From Albidovulum sp. bin36 (lineage in GTDB: Bacteria; Pseudomonadota; Alphaproteobacteria; Rhodobacterales; Rhodobacteraceae): 64,000 bases of DNA. Under the pieces are notes generated by a model that did not search any database, was not told the origin of the DNA, and worked only from the letters and a program-made list of their open reading frames with translations. The translations under genes were made by a program, and so were the position numbers. Within the stretch, counting starts at the first letter, position 1. Every line of letters begins with the position of its first letter. Below are positions 10,359-22,131 of this stretch, one piece after another. The DNA is taken from contig MPMP01000004.1 of the NCBI GenBank assembly GCA_002238565.1, forward strand, positions 47,075-111,074, given 5' to 3'.

Positions 10359-10699
10359 GAAACATCAGAGGAACTTTCAGTGCTTCCAAATCTTTCGAGT
10401 ACCTAGAAACTTTCCCGTATTGGTATATTTCCAGACACCTAGCGGTCGCGGAGCCCTCCCGCCGTATCCAAGCGTATTGCCGCCTCGGCAAATTGTATCG
10501 ACGTGAATCTTGCTGCGGTCCTGATTGCCGTGCTTCAAGCAAAGCTCGGTAGCTTCGCGGCTTAGGCGACTGCTTACTGCGAACCATTCAGGAGTGACGG
10601 CCGGCGCAGCGGCATAGTTCGAAAGCAGCTGCAAGTTTCATGCCCGACTACGAGAATAGTCGTTCTTGGGACGACGCATCGAGATCGCCGGGAGTTGGG

Positions 10700-11245
10700 T
10701 CAGCCGGAAGTATTCTCCCATTTTCCGTTTCCACCGCGGCAAGCCAGCAAAGCGTCTGTTCCACTGCCGTCGGCGCTTCTCCAAGCGGAGCGGTAGGGCC
10801 TGCAAATCCTACCGAATTGCTCACGCGTCTTTCCCGGGAAGATCGTGCCGGAGAAATCTCCGTGACCCCAATTCCGCTGTCTGCCGCTCGTCAGAGATTC
10901 TTGAAGGGCGATGTCGAACACAGCCAGAACTTCTGCCATCGGATCGCCGCCGGAGCCGATACCAATGCTTCCGACGGGAGCCGGAGAGGGCGCGGCCTCG
11001 ACAGTGGTCGTTTGCGGTTGCGGATTATTGGCCTCCGTTAGGAGTCCGGCAAGTATTGCGCCGGCTCCCGCTCCGGCCAATGCGCCTTCCGTCTTGTCCT
11101 TTTCGGCGGAGACGGCCATGCCGACGCCCGCGCCGAGGGCGGCTCCCGCCGCAGAATTTATCAATACGTCCTGGTTGCCGGAATTGCATCCGGCTAATCC
11201 GGCTGCCGCGGCTATAGCCAGCGAAAAACAAATGCCCTTTTTCAT
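10700..11245 (-). CDS. Glycine-zipper lipoprotein, 17-kDa surface-antigen-like
   Basis: MKKGICFSLAIAAAAGLAGCNSGNQ lipobox (LAGC); AAGAALGAGVGMAVSAEKDKTEGALAGAGAGAILAGLL glycine zipper. Confidence 0.65.
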   Translation of the reverse strand: MKKGICFSLAIAAAAGLAGCNSGNQDVLINSAAGAALGAGVGMAVSAEKDKTEGALAGAGAGAILAGLLTEANNPQPQTTTVEAAPSPAPVGSIGIGSGGDPMAEVLAVFDIALQESLTSGRQRNWGHGDFSGTIFPGKTREQFGRICRPYRSAWRSADGSGTDALLACRGGNGKWENTSG

Positions 11246-11543
11246 TCTGCCCTCCTTGTCGATGGCGCGATCGCAATGGCCGCCCGCCTATTCGTTTGAT
11301 GCCAGCTTATCGGTTTTTCGCTGCCCGTTGTAAAGAAAATTTTCGGCCCGGCACCGCCCGTCGCCGAAGCAATTCGGATTTTTGCCTCGTGGCAATGCCA
11401 AGGCAATCCAACGCAATCCTCGCCGGCGGGCGGCTCGTCGCCATGCTTGACAATCGCCTGAAGACGATAGTTTATCGCTCCCGACTATCGCCTTGACCTG
11501 CCTGCGTCCTAGCGCAAAGCGCTCGGCTGGGTTCGGTCGGATT

Positions 11544-13118
11544 ATGCGGAGACTTCGAATCGTGCGCGATTTGCTCATCGGCGTCGATGCCGGAACATCG
11601 GTCATTAAAGCGGTCGCATTCGACCTCCGCGGGCGCGAGCTTGCATCGGCCAGTCGCCGAAACCGCTATAGAACACTGCCCGACGGCGGCGTCGAGCAGG
11701 ACATGAGGCGAACGTGGGCCGATACGGTCGCCGTTCTGTCGGAACTCGCCGAAAGCTGCGACGGCCTCTCCGAACGGGCCTTGGCGATGGCGGTCACCGG
11801 CCAGGGCGACGGCAGCTGGCTCGTCGACGCGAACGGCGAGCCCGTTCACGACGGTTGGCTTTGGCTGGACTCCCGCGCGTCGCACGAAGCCAGGGAAATC
11901 TCGAATTGCGAAGGCATCGACACGATCTACGGCAACACCGCGTCCGGCGTAACGGTCTGCCAGATGCGCACCCACTTCCTATGGATGAAGCGAAACTCGC
12001 CGGAGTTGCTCTCGAACGCCGCGACAGCGTTCCACTGCAAGGACTGGCTGTATCTGAACTTGACGGGCATGCGCGCAACCGACCCGGCGGAGGCGATTTT
12101 CTGCTTCGGGAATTATCGGGATCGGCAATATTCCGACGATGTGCTGGAAGCGCTTGGATGCGCGGACTTGAAAAGGCTGCTGCCGCCAATCGTCGACGGC
12201 GCGGCGGAATCGAAAGCTCTGCTGCCCGGCGTCGCCGCCGCGACCGGCCTTCGGAGCGGCATGCCGGTGTCGCTCGGCTGCATCGACGTGCTGTGCTCGG
12301 CAATCGGAGCCGGGCTTCACGACAGGGAATCGAAGCCGGGGCTTACGGTCATGGGCTCTACGGGCGTGCACATGAGATTCGTCGAAAACGCCGACGCGGT
12401 CGTTCTCAACCCGGACAGGACGGGCTACACGATGCCGTTCCCCGGCGAATCCTATGCGCAGATGCAGACGAACATGGCCGCAACCCTGAACATCGACTGG
12501 ATTCTCGGAATCGCGGCCGAGCTTCTAAATTCGGAAGGCGTCGATAAGTCCGTCCAGGAGCTCCTTGCAGATATCGACGAGAAAGTGCTGGCCGCCGAGC
12601 CGGGGCGGGCGATGTACCATCCCTACATTTCATCCGCCGGAGAGAGGGGCCCGTTCACGGACCCTGCCGCGCGAGCGAGCTTTACCGGAATCGACCAGAC
12701 CGTCGGCTGGTTCGGCCTGGTTAGAAGCGTTTACGATTCTCAGGCGCTGGCGGCGCGGGATTGCTACGAGGCAATGGGCGACATTCCCGGCGAAATCAGG
12801 ATCGTCGGAGGAGCTTCGCGCTCGGTCGCAATTAGAACGCTCCTTTCGGCGGCGCTGAGGTCCCCGGTTCGCACCCTGGAAAGAGCCGAGGCGGGCGCGG
12901 CCGGGGCCGCCATGATGGCCGCCGTGTGCCAGGGAGTTTTCGACGACATTTCCGATGCGACAAGGCATTGGGTGGATCCCATTCTGAAGCCGCAGGAATT
13001 CCCTGATTCCCGGCTGGCGGACGCCTACGACTCGATTTTCGAAGCCTATGTTTCCACGCGGCAGGGACTTCGCGCGACATGGGAGGCGCAGGCCCAAATG
13101 CGAAGGCGATTGCGATGA
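11544..13118 (+). CDS. FGGY-family carbohydrate kinase
   Basis: LLIGVDAGTSVIKAVAFDLRGRE, TGQGDGSWLVD, MGSTGVHM, IRIVGGASRS; ATG at 11544. Confidence 0.92.
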   Translation: MRRLRIVRDLLIGVDAGTSVIKAVAFDLRGRELASASRRNRYRTLPDGGVEQDMRRTWADTVAVLSELAESCDGLSERALAMAVTGQGDGSWLVDANGEPVHDGWLWLDSRASHEAREISNCEGIDTIYGNTASGVTVCQMRTHFLWMKRNSPELLSNAATAFHCKDWLYLNLTGMRATDPAEAIFCFGNYRDRQYSDDVLEALGCADLKRLLPPIVDGAAESKALLPGVAAATGLRSGMPVSLGCIDVLCSAIGAGLHDRESKPGLTVMGSTGVHMRFVENADAVVLNPDRTGYTMPFPGESYAQMQTNMAATLNIDWILGIAAELLNSEGVDKSVQELLADIDEKVLAAEPGRAMYHPYISSAGERGPFTDPAARASFTGIDQTVGWFGLVRSVYDSQALAARDCYEAMGDIPGEIRIVGGASRSVAIRTLLSAALRSPVRTLERAEAGAAGAAMMAAVCQGVFDDISDATRHWVDPILKPQEFPDSRLADAYDSIFEAYVSTRQGLRATWEAQAQMRRRLR

Positions 13119-14482
13119 CTTGCAAGGCGGCGATTATTGGCGACCGGTTCATGCTCTCGAAATTCTTCGCCGAAGCGATCGGCGAAGCGTGCGGCGACCG
13201 CGTCGCATGCGATTGCAAGGACTTGCCCTGGCCGGACGAGCCGCTGGTGCACGGCTACGCGGAATCTGGAATCTCCGGTCTCAAGGAGTACCAGGGCACT
13301 CCCGAAATGGTCGCCGAGCATGCCAGGGGCAGCGACGTGCTCGTTACCCATCTCGCGCCCTTGGACGAATCCGTTTTCCAAGCGCTGCCGGAACTCGGAC
13401 TGGTCGTCGTTTCGCGCGGAGGCCCGGTCAATGTCGACATGGCCGCCGCCGCCAGGCACGGCGTCTCGATCGTCAATACGCCCGGGCGCAATACGACCGC
13501 GGTCGCGCAGTTCACGGTCGGCGCGATCATAGCCGAAACGAGAAACATCACGAAAGGCCACGACTCCATGCGCAAGGGGGAGTATCGCGGCGATCTCTAC
13601 CGCTTCGACATGGTCGGCGACGAACTTCAGGACCTGAAGATCGGCGTAATCGGCTACGGAGCCATCGGCAAGGCTTTCACCGGCTACATGCTTGCCTTCG
13701 GTACGAAGATACTGGTGCACGACCCCTTTGCCGACCTGCTGCCCGCGCATCTCGGCGCCGGCGCCGAGAAATCTGAATTGAAGGAGCTGCTCGGGAAGTC
13801 GGATGTCGTCGTGCTTCTTTGCCGGGTTACCGAAGACACTGTCGGCATGATCGGAACGGAGGAGTTCGCGACCATGAAACAAGGCGCGACCTTTGTGAAC
13901 ACGGCGCGCGGACCGCTTGTCGACTACGTTGCGCTCTACGCCGCGCTTGCGTCGGGCAAGCTAAAGGGGGCGGTGCTCGATACGTTCGCGATCGAGCCGA
14001 CGCCGCCCAATCTGCCGCTTCTGAGACTTCCAAACGTAACCTTGGCGCCGCACATCGCCGGCGCGTCGACGACTACGGCCCGCAACTCCGCGCGGCGGGC
14101 CGCCGAGGAAATCCGCCGCTGGATCAGCGGCGAGCCCCCGCTCAGCCCCTGCGCCCAGCGCCGCGCCGAGCGACCCCCGCCGCGTGACCGCGGCGCCCCC
14201 GCCGCTAAGCCCGTGCGCCTAGCGCCGCGGCAAAGGCGAATTCGCGAGTGCGGCGTGCCGATTGTTCCGGCGGCCGAAATTCGAGACCGGCCGTCTTCGG
14301 TTTCCAGGGGACCTTGCATGGGCCGCGTTTTGGGCGGGCGCCTTGCCGGCGAAAGAATGCGAATGCGGATAAGGGCCTGCGCCGCCGACGCCGGATCGAG
14401 GATCGCCGAAGACCTTCCGGCCAATTTTTCGGGGACGGCGGGATCGAAGGTCGATCAACCCTACGCATCGGCTTCAACCTGA
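13115..14482 (+). CDS. D-isomer-specific 2-hydroxyacid dehydrogenase with aberrant C-terminal read-through
   Basis: ATGA overlap with the kinase; NAD motif VIGYGAIGKAFTGYM, FVNTARGPLVDYVALYAAL, PNVTLAPHIAGAS; normal family end expected near GEPPLSPCA (about 14157). Confidence 0.85.
   Translation: MTCKAAIIGDRFMLSKFFAEAIGEACGDRVACDCKDLPWPDEPLVHGYAESGISGLKEYQGTPEMVAEHARGSDVLVTHLAPLDESVFQALPELGLVVVSRGGPVNVDMAAAARHGVSIVNTPGRNTTAVAQFTVGAIIAETRNITKGHDSMRKGEYRGDLYRFDMVGDELQDLKIGVIGYGAIGKAFTGYMLAFGTKILVHDPFADLLPAHLGAGAEKSELKELLGKSDVVVLLCRVTEDTVGMIGTEEFATMKQGATFVNTARGPLVDYVALYAALASGKLKGAVLDTFAIEPTPPNLPLLRLPNVTLAPHIAGASTTTARNSARRAAEEIRRWISGEPPLSPCAQRRAERPPPRDRGAPAAKPVRLAPRQRRIRECGVPIVPAAEIRDRPSSVSRGPCMGRVLGGRLAGERMRMRIRACAADAGSRIAEDLPANFSGTAGSKVDQPYASAST
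14103..14230 (+). repeat. Diverged tandem duplication, about 64-bp unit, spanning the ancestral stop codon of the dehydrogenase
   Basis: CCGCTCAGCCCCTGCGCCCAGCGCCGCG (14139-14166) versus CCGCTAAGCCCGTGCGCCTAGCGCCGCG (14203-14230), 25/28 identical, 64 bp apart; similarity extends upstream in both copies. Confidence 0.75.
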
Positions 14483-14570
14483 TGTAGTAAGCACGGCGGC
14501 ATGTCAGGAATGCGATGGCCGGTTCGAACGAAGTTCGGGGCGCCCGCCTTCGGAAACTCGGAGACGAAAT

Positions 14571-15365
14571 TTGAAAGATCCAATCGAAAGCCGCCTGAAA
14601 CTGGCCAAATGGCTTTGCGAAAAATTAGGCGAGGAAGCGCTGCGCTACTTCGAGCGGCTCGATACTCTCGCTGTCGAAAGCAAGGGACCCCAGGACCGGG
14701 TTACCGAGGCGGATCGCAACGTCGAAACTCTCGCGCGGAAAACTATTCTCGAGCATTTTCCGGACGACGGCGTAATCGGCGAGGAGCACGAGCCGACCGA
14801 AGGCAGTTCGGGATACGACTGGGTGATCGATCCCATAGACGGCACGAACAATTTCGTTTCCGGAATTCCCGTTTGGACGAACGTGCTGGCGTGCGTCGAA
14901 GGCTCCCGCATTGTCGCGGGCGTCATTCACGACCCGAATATGAACGAGATGTTTTACTGCAGAGCCGGAGGCGGAGCGTTTTTGAACGGCGAGCCTATCG
15001 AGGCGTCCCGCGCGACATCGCTTGGCGAAGGCATACTCGGAATGGGATTTAGCCGCCATAGCGATCCTGAGGCTATCGCGCGAATCATCGAAGTCGTCAT
15101 GAATCGCGAAGGATCCATCACCAAGAACGGCTCGGGCGCGCTTTCGCTTGCCTATGCCGCGTGCGGTCGCTTCATTGGATTCCTGGAATTCCACATGAAC
15201 GCCTGGGACTGCCTGGCGGGACTTCTCATGATTCAGGAATCAGGCGGCAATGCCGCCAATTTGGACGTGAAGTCGATGCTTGCGTCGGGAGGCCAGGTCG
15301 TCGTCGGCGGGCCGGGGCTTATCGAGGAGATCGACGAGATCGTCCGGTCGGCGCTAGCTTCCTAG
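14571..15365 (+). CDS. Inositol monophosphatase family protein
   Basis: 264 aa; GEEHEP, WVIDPIDGTNNFVSGIPVW, NAWDCLAGLLMIQESGG. Confidence 0.95.
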   Translation: MKDPIESRLKLAKWLCEKLGEEALRYFERLDTLAVESKGPQDRVTEADRNVETLARKTILEHFPDDGVIGEEHEPTEGSSGYDWVIDPIDGTNNFVSGIPVWTNVLACVEGSRIVAGVIHDPNMNEMFYCRAGGGAFLNGEPIEASRATSLGEGILGMGFSRHSDPEAIARIIEVVMNREGSITKNGSGALSLAYAACGRFIGFLEFHMNAWDCLAGLLMIQESGGNAANLDVKSMLASGGQVVVGGPGLIEEIDEIVRSALAS

Positions 15366-15420
15366 TAGAGCGGGCATCGCCAAGAATACGCGCGGGGGCT
15401 AGGCGCAGAAATTCCTCGTT

Positions 15421-16260
15421 TCACTCGAAACTGCACGAGACCGAGCCGAATTTTCCGAAATCCGCCCGAATCCGACTTCCCGGCATCGCTTCGAGCGGCC
15501 GCGTAAAGCTTCCCGACAGCACGATGTCCCCCGGCCCGATTTCGCCGCCGAATTCGGCGAGGCGACGCGCCAGCCAGGCGACCGATTCCGCCGGATCGTT
15601 AAGAACCCCGGCGCCGAGGCCGGTTTCCTCCACGACCCCGTTGCGCTCCAGAATGGCTCCCATCCAGCGGAGGTCCACCGCGCCCGGCGCCACGCGCGCG
15701 TCGCCGAGCACCAGCCCGGCGTTGGCCGCGTTGTCCGCGACCGTATCGACTACGAGGCGCTTTTTTCCCGATTCCGGATCTTGGCGGACTATGCGGGTAT
15801 CCAGGATTTCGAGAGCCGGAGCAACGCTGCTTGTCGCATCCAGAACCTGGTCCCTGTCGACCCCGGCGCCTGCCACGCCCCTGCCGAATACAAAGGCGAT
15901 CTCGACCTCGACACGAGGCTCGATGAACCGTCCTCGCGGAATTCGCGCCCCGTTTTCGAAAAGCATGCTGTCGAAAAGAACGCCGCTATCGGGGATTTCG
16001 ATGTTCAGCGCCCTTTGCATGGCCTTCGAGGTCAGCCCGATCTTCCAGCCGATCCGCCGCTTCCCCGAATTTTCGATTCGCTCGACAAGCCTGTCCTGGA
16101 TGCGGTAGGCGTCCGCCAGGCCCATTCCCGGGTGGCGCCGGGACAGCAGCCCGATCTGGCGGCGTTTCGATTCCGCCTCGAATAGATCCTCGGCCGCTCT
16201 TTCGATGTCCGGCGAACCGAGCCGAATCTGCCTATCTCGTTCGCTTATCCGGGATCTCAC
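15421..16260 (-). CDS. 2-oxo-hept-3-ene-1,7-dioate / 2-keto-4-pentenoate hydratase family (HpaH/HpcG-like)
   Basis: 279 aa; ADAYRIQDRLVER, GWKIGLTSKAMQRALNI, RVEVEIAFVFGR; next to the meta-cleavage genes. Confidence 0.87.
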   Translation of the reverse strand: MRSRISERDRQIRLGSPDIERAAEDLFEAESKRRQIGLLSRRHPGMGLADAYRIQDRLVERIENSGKRRIGWKIGLTSKAMQRALNIEIPDSGVLFDSMLFENGARIPRGRFIEPRVEVEIAFVFGRGVAGAGVDRDQVLDATSSVAPALEILDTRIVRQDPESGKKRLVVDTVADNAANAGLVLGDARVAPGAVDLRWMGAILERNGVVEETGLGAGVLNDPAESVAWLARRLAEFGGEIGPGDIVLSGSFTRPLEAMPGSRIRADFGKFGSVSCSFE

Positions 16261-16402
16261 GGGCAGTCCGCCTTGAACAATAGCGACTGCCCGACAGGCG
16301 GCGGGACTGCGTCATGGATCGGCTGCGAATTCAATTGCCGAATTCGTAAACGCGGCATCGCGTCCGGCCCGCTACCGGCTGCAATCGGCATCGACGGCTG
16401 CT

Positions 16403-17383
16403 TCACGGAGCAATAATCGGCGTTCCGGCAAATTCTGGATCCACCGGCTCGACGCCGGCGAACTCCATTCCTTCCTCGAACCACGTCCGCGGCGCGGGCG
16501 CGCCCCAAAGGGTCTGCCTGGTCGGATCCTGCAGGTCCCATTTTATCGGCTCGTGCTCGGGGTCGACGGTCAGGTAGTCGGAGCAGTAGAACTCCGTCCT
16601 GTGCCCGTCGGCATCGCGAACGTAGAGGAAGAACGCGTTCGATATCCCGTGCCGGCCCGGACCGCGCTCGATTTTTTCCAAATGCCCCGAAGTCGACATT
16701 ATGTCGAGAAGATCGATTATGCTGAGCGGCGACGGCACCCAGTAGGCGATATGGTGAACGCGCGGCCCCTTCCCGTTCGTGAACGCGATGTCGTGAACGC
16801 TTCCCTTGCGATGCATCCAGGCCGCCCAAATCCTCCCGGATTCCGGGTCCTCCGTGTACTCCGTAATCCGAAATCCGATTTCGGCATAGAATTCGACGGC
16901 CGAGTCGACATCGGGCATGAATAGATTCACGTGATCGATGCGCAGCGGCTTCACGCCCTTGTAGGCGGCGTACTTCTGGTGCGTCGGAGGGAGGCGATCC
17001 ATCTCGGCGTAGAACTCAAGCGGAACCCCCCACGGATCCCGAACTCGCAGCACGCGACCCATGCGGCTTCGCTCCACCCAATCCGCTTCGAGGCCCCTGG
17101 CGCCGAAAAACTCCTCCGCGCGGTCCAGGTCGGCTTTGCCATGCACTTTGAAGCCCAGGGCTCTTGCGACGGGGGCCTGGGCGCGCCGGAGGACGAGAGA
17201 ATGATGGTTTCGCTCCTCCATCCCGCGCAGATGCATGCCGCGCGGGGATTCCGAAGACACGGCGAGGCCGATGACGTCGCGGTAAAGCTCTCCGGCTTCC
17301 TCGAGGTCGACAACATCGCATTCCAGATGGCTGAACCTGACGACATTGAACGGCGGATCGAAAACCGGTTTAGGAATTGCCAC
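16403..17383 (-). CDS. hpaD: Extradiol (VOC) dioxygenase, 3,4-dihydroxyphenylacetate 2,3-dioxygenase-like
   Basis: 326 aa; two VOC modules; HLECDVVDLEEAGELYRDVIGL, RIDHVNLFMPDVDSAVEFYAEIGF, VHHIAYWV, DADGHRTEFY. Confidence 0.87.
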   Translation of the reverse strand: MAIPKPVFDPPFNVVRFSHLECDVVDLEEAGELYRDVIGLAVSSESPRGMHLRGMEERNHHSLVLRRAQAPVARALGFKVHGKADLDRAEEFFGARGLEADWVERSRMGRVLRVRDPWGVPLEFYAEMDRLPPTHQKYAAYKGVKPLRIDHVNLFMPDVDSAVEFYAEIGFRITEYTEDPESGRIWAAWMHRKGSVHDIAFTNGKGPRVHHIAYWVPSPLSIIDLLDIMSTSGHLEKIERGPGRHGISNAFFLYVRDADGHRTEFYCSDYLTVDPEHEPIKWDLQDPTRQTLWGAPAPRTWFEEGMEFAGVEPVDPEFAGTPIIAP

Positions 17384-17395
17384 TCTGGATTTCCC

Positions 17396-18910
<1,515 letters not shown>

Positions 18911-18912
18911 GG

Positions 18913-19296
18913 TCAGGTCGCCACCCGCCTGCGGATCGTATTTGACCTAGGGCTAAGTTCGGGATCGATTTCGCGCAGCTCAAGCGACAGCGCCGTCGGT
19001 CGCGATTCGAGCGCCGGAGTCAAAAACGCTTGCGCGCGCTCGAAAATTGCTTGCGCGGCCCTCTTTTTCGCATCGGGCGGGCGCCCGCCGCGAATCCTGA
19101 CCGATATATCGACGAATCCGTTCCTGCCGTCGCCGTCGGCGATCGCCCAATGATCGCATTTGAAAGCTCGAACGCGAATGCCGGCAAGAGAAAAAATGCC
19201 GGTTCCGGCCGCTGAATCCCTGAGCGCCTCGCAAAATTCGCGGAAATCGATCTCGTCCTCCAGATTCGGCGAATACTCGATCTGGATATGGGGCAT
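18913..19296 (-). CDS. hpaF: 5-carboxymethyl-2-hydroxymuconate delta-isomerase
   Basis: 127 aa; MPHIQIEYSPNLE N-terminus (catalytic Pro after Met), RVRAFKCDHWAIADGDGRNGFVDISVRI. Confidence 0.88.
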   Translation of the reverse strand: MPHIQIEYSPNLEDEIDFREFCEALRDSAAGTGIFSLAGIRVRAFKCDHWAIADGDGRNGFVDISVRIRGGRPPDAKKRAAQAIFERAQAFLTPALESRPTALSLELREIDPELSPRSNTIRRRVAT

Positions 19297-19304
19297 TCGC
19301 GTCC

Positions 19305-20681
19305 CTACCCCGCCCTTCCGGCGCCTTGGAGAGCGTCTTCCAAGCCGGCATCTATCGCGTCTACGATCGAATCGACGTCCCTTTCGGAAATAATCAAAGG
19401 CGGCGACATCAGGACAAATGCGCCCGAAATCCGCACCATGACCCCCGCCTTGTAGATGCTCTTGTGAATCCTGTCGACCGCGGCCGGATCGAGCGGCTCC
19501 TTGGTTTCGGGGTCGGAAACCAGCTCCAGCGCCGCCATCAAGCCTATTCCGCGCGCATCGCCAACTACTGAACCGTGCTTCGACTTGATCCGATGCAGGC
19601 CGTCGAGCAGCTGCCGGCCGCGCGCTTTGGCATTCCGGGCCACATTCAGCCTCTTGGTCTCATCCAGGCAGGCTACCGCCGCGGCCGCGCCGACCGGATG
19701 GCCCGAGTACGTATATCCGTGGCCGATAAACCCGGCTCCGGGCTCGCTGGACTCGAATGCGTCGGCGATCTTCGCCGAAAGCAGAGCGGCGCCGAAGGGG
19801 AAGTAGCCGTTCGTGATCGCCTTGGCGATCGTCATCATGTCCGGGCGAACGCCCCAAAGCCGCGACCCCGACCATTCGCCTGTGCGCCCGAACCCGGTAA
19901 TGACTTCGTCGGCTATGAGCAGGATGCCGTGCCTATCGCAGATGTCCCGGACCAGCGGCATGAAGTTTTCCGGCGGAACGATCACGCCGCCGGCGCCGAG
20001 CACCGGCTCCATGATAAACGCGGCGATCGTTTCGGCTCCCTGGAATTTGATCTCCTGATCCAGCATTTCCGCGCATTTTTCGGCCAGCAGCGAGCCGTCC
20101 GCGATGCCGAACGGGTTGCGATAGGCATGCGGAGCGGGAATATGGAAGCAGCCTGAAAGCATAGGTTCGTACGGCTGCCGGAAGCGCGGGTTGCCGTTTA
20201 CGCTGGCGCCGCCGAAATGCGTGCCGTGATAGCCCAGCTTGAGACTTATGAATTTCGTCCGGCCCGGCTCGCGTCGAATCTTGTGGTACTGCCTCGCCAG
20301 CCGCAATGCGGTTTCGACGCTGTCCGAGCCGCCCGACGTGAAGAAAGCGCGCTCCATTCCCTCGTCTCGAAAAAAATCCCTGATCATATAGGAAAGCTCG
20401 ATTATCTTGTCGTTCGTGCTCCCTCTGAAGGTCGAATAATAGGGAAGCGCGTCCAGCTGAGCCGCGATGGCCTTCTTTATGGGTTCGCAAGAAAATCCCA
20501 GATTGACATTCCAAAGCCCCGCAACGGCATCGATGACTTCGGTGCCGTCGAGATCCCGGATTCGAACGCCCGAGCCGCCCACGACAATGTAGGGCGGGTT
20601 TTTGATGCTGTCGGCCGGATGCCCCATCGGATGCCAAAGGAACCGGGCATTGTTTTCGCGCAGAAAATTGGAATCTTTCAT
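19305..20681 (-). CDS. Class III (omega-type) aminotransferase
   Basis: Start at MKDSNFLRENNARFLWHPMGHPADS; LLIADEVITGFGRTGEWSGS, ITNGYFPFGAALLS, FIGHGYTYSGHPVGAAAAVACL. Confidence 0.93.
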   Translation of the reverse strand: MKDSNFLRENNARFLWHPMGHPADSIKNPPYIVVGGSGVRIRDLDGTEVIDAVAGLWNVNLGFSCEPIKKAIAAQLDALPYYSTFRGSTNDKIIELSYMIRDFFRDEGMERAFFTSGGSDSVETALRLARQYHKIRREPGRTKFISLKLGYHGTHFGGASVNGNPRFRQPYEPMLSGCFHIPAPHAYRNPFGIADGSLLAEKCAEMLDQEIKFQGAETIAAFIMEPVLGAGGVIVPPENFMPLVRDICDRHGILLIADEVITGFGRTGEWSGSRLWGVRPDMMTIAKAITNGYFPFGAALLSAKIADAFESSEPGAGFIGHGYTYSGHPVGAAAAVACLDETKRLNVARNAKARGRQLLDGLHRIKSKHGSVVGDARGIGLMAALELVSDPETKEPLDPAAVDRIHKSIYKAGVMVRISGAFVLMSPPLIISERDVDSIVDAIDAGLEDALQGAGRAG

Positions 20682-21347
20682 CCGTGATCCTCCTTTAGGA
20701 CCGCATCGGCAAATTCGCGGAGTTGTCTCGGCGCCGCCGTTTCGAGAATTCGATTTGCCGCGCGGCATGCATGAATGCATCCGACGACCCCGCTTAGTCA
20801 ATGCGCAATTCGCATTCGCCCGTAACATTTTTTGAAATCCGTCGCGGCGGGCGCGAGTCCGGATTTCCGGCTTTGCCGGGATTGGAACCCATCAGGCGGG
20901 CCTCGCGTCCGAGTTCAGGAGCCGCTTTCCGCATAGCGCTGGCGGCCTGGTCTCTCGACGCCAGCGTTCAGGGCAATCTCGAAATTGCTCGCCTCGGCAA
21001 ATCGCCTCGATAGATCGGCGAAAGTTTTTCAATAGCCGCGATCATGCCGCATAGAGATGCGGCATCCGGCACTAAATGCGGATTTTGCCGAACAAGCGCG
21101 GGGAAATCCGCGACTCCAAAGCGCGCGCGTATCAAGGGGAGGACGTGGCCAGCGTGCGCCTCCCAATAGTGAAGGCGGAAATCCTATCCGACCGGGATCA
21201 ACGAAAGGCGATCGGTGCGCATGTTCCGTCTCCCGGATGCTGCGACAGATCGCCGATGCCCTTTGTCATGCTCCGAATTTGCCTGTAGATTCGCGATTTC
21301 GACGCCAGCCCGCAGGAATTCAACGGAATTATGAGATTCGATCCGCC

Positions 21348-22004
21348 ATGGAGGCAGCCATAAACGCCAAAAGCCTCAAGGACCTGCAGCGGCGGAATTC
21401 CGCAAGCTTTTCGCCCAACCTCGCCCTTAGGGTGCATCGCGCCATTAGCTGGGTGAAGAGAGCGGAGGCGTCGCAGGACGATCCCGACGCCGCTTTCATC
21501 TTCTACTGGATTGCTTTCAACGCGGTCTACGCCGGCGACAGCTTCGGCAGCAGTTCGAAAGGCGACATGTCCGAATTTTTCGCGAAGATCATAAGATTCG
21601 ACAAGGACAATGTAATTTACGATACGATTTGGACGAAATTTCCCGGGCCGATCAGGATACTGCTGCAAAACAAATACGTGTTTCAGGATTTCTGGAACCA
21701 TTACAACAAAAAGCCGGGATACGACGATTGGGAACGGAATTTCGATCGCGACAACAGCAGGATTCGAAAGGCGCTTCAGTACAGGAATTCAACGAAAATC
21801 CTCGAAAAGCTTTTCGCCCGCCTCTATGTGCTGCGCAACCAGCTTATCCATGGCGGAGCGACCTGGAACAGCTCCGCGAATCGCGACCAGGTCAGAGACG
21901 GCCACAGCATTATTGCGATGCTCGTCCCCTTGTTTATCGAGTTGATCATGGCGAATCCCGACTCGGAATGGGGAGGCGCCTTCTATCCGTACTTGCCCGA
22001 GTGA
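21348..22004 (+). CDS. HEPN-domain (Apea-like) protein, putative ribonuclease
   Basis: About 218 aa from MEAAINAKSLKDLQRRN; carries RNQLIH, an exact RNxxxH HEPN motif, in LYVLRNQLIHGGATWNSSANRDQVRDG. Confidence 0.72.
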   Translation: MEAAINAKSLKDLQRRNSASFSPNLALRVHRAISWVKRAEASQDDPDAAFIFYWIAFNAVYAGDSFGSSSKGDMSEFFAKIIRFDKDNVIYDTIWTKFPGPIRILLQNKYVFQDFWNHYNKKPGYDDWERNFDRDNSRIRKALQYRNSTKILEKLFARLYVLRNQLIHGGATWNSSANRDQVRDGHSIIAMLVPLFIELIMANPDSEWGGAFYPYLPE

Positions 22005-22131
22005 CCGGCCAATGGTCGCACGCGAGAACCGCGCGAATTTCCCGGCAATTGAACTTGCGGGCCAACGTGATAACTTGGCAGGCGAAAACTCGAACCTTCC
22101 GGCGCGAGCCGAAATGCAAAAGGAGCAACCA

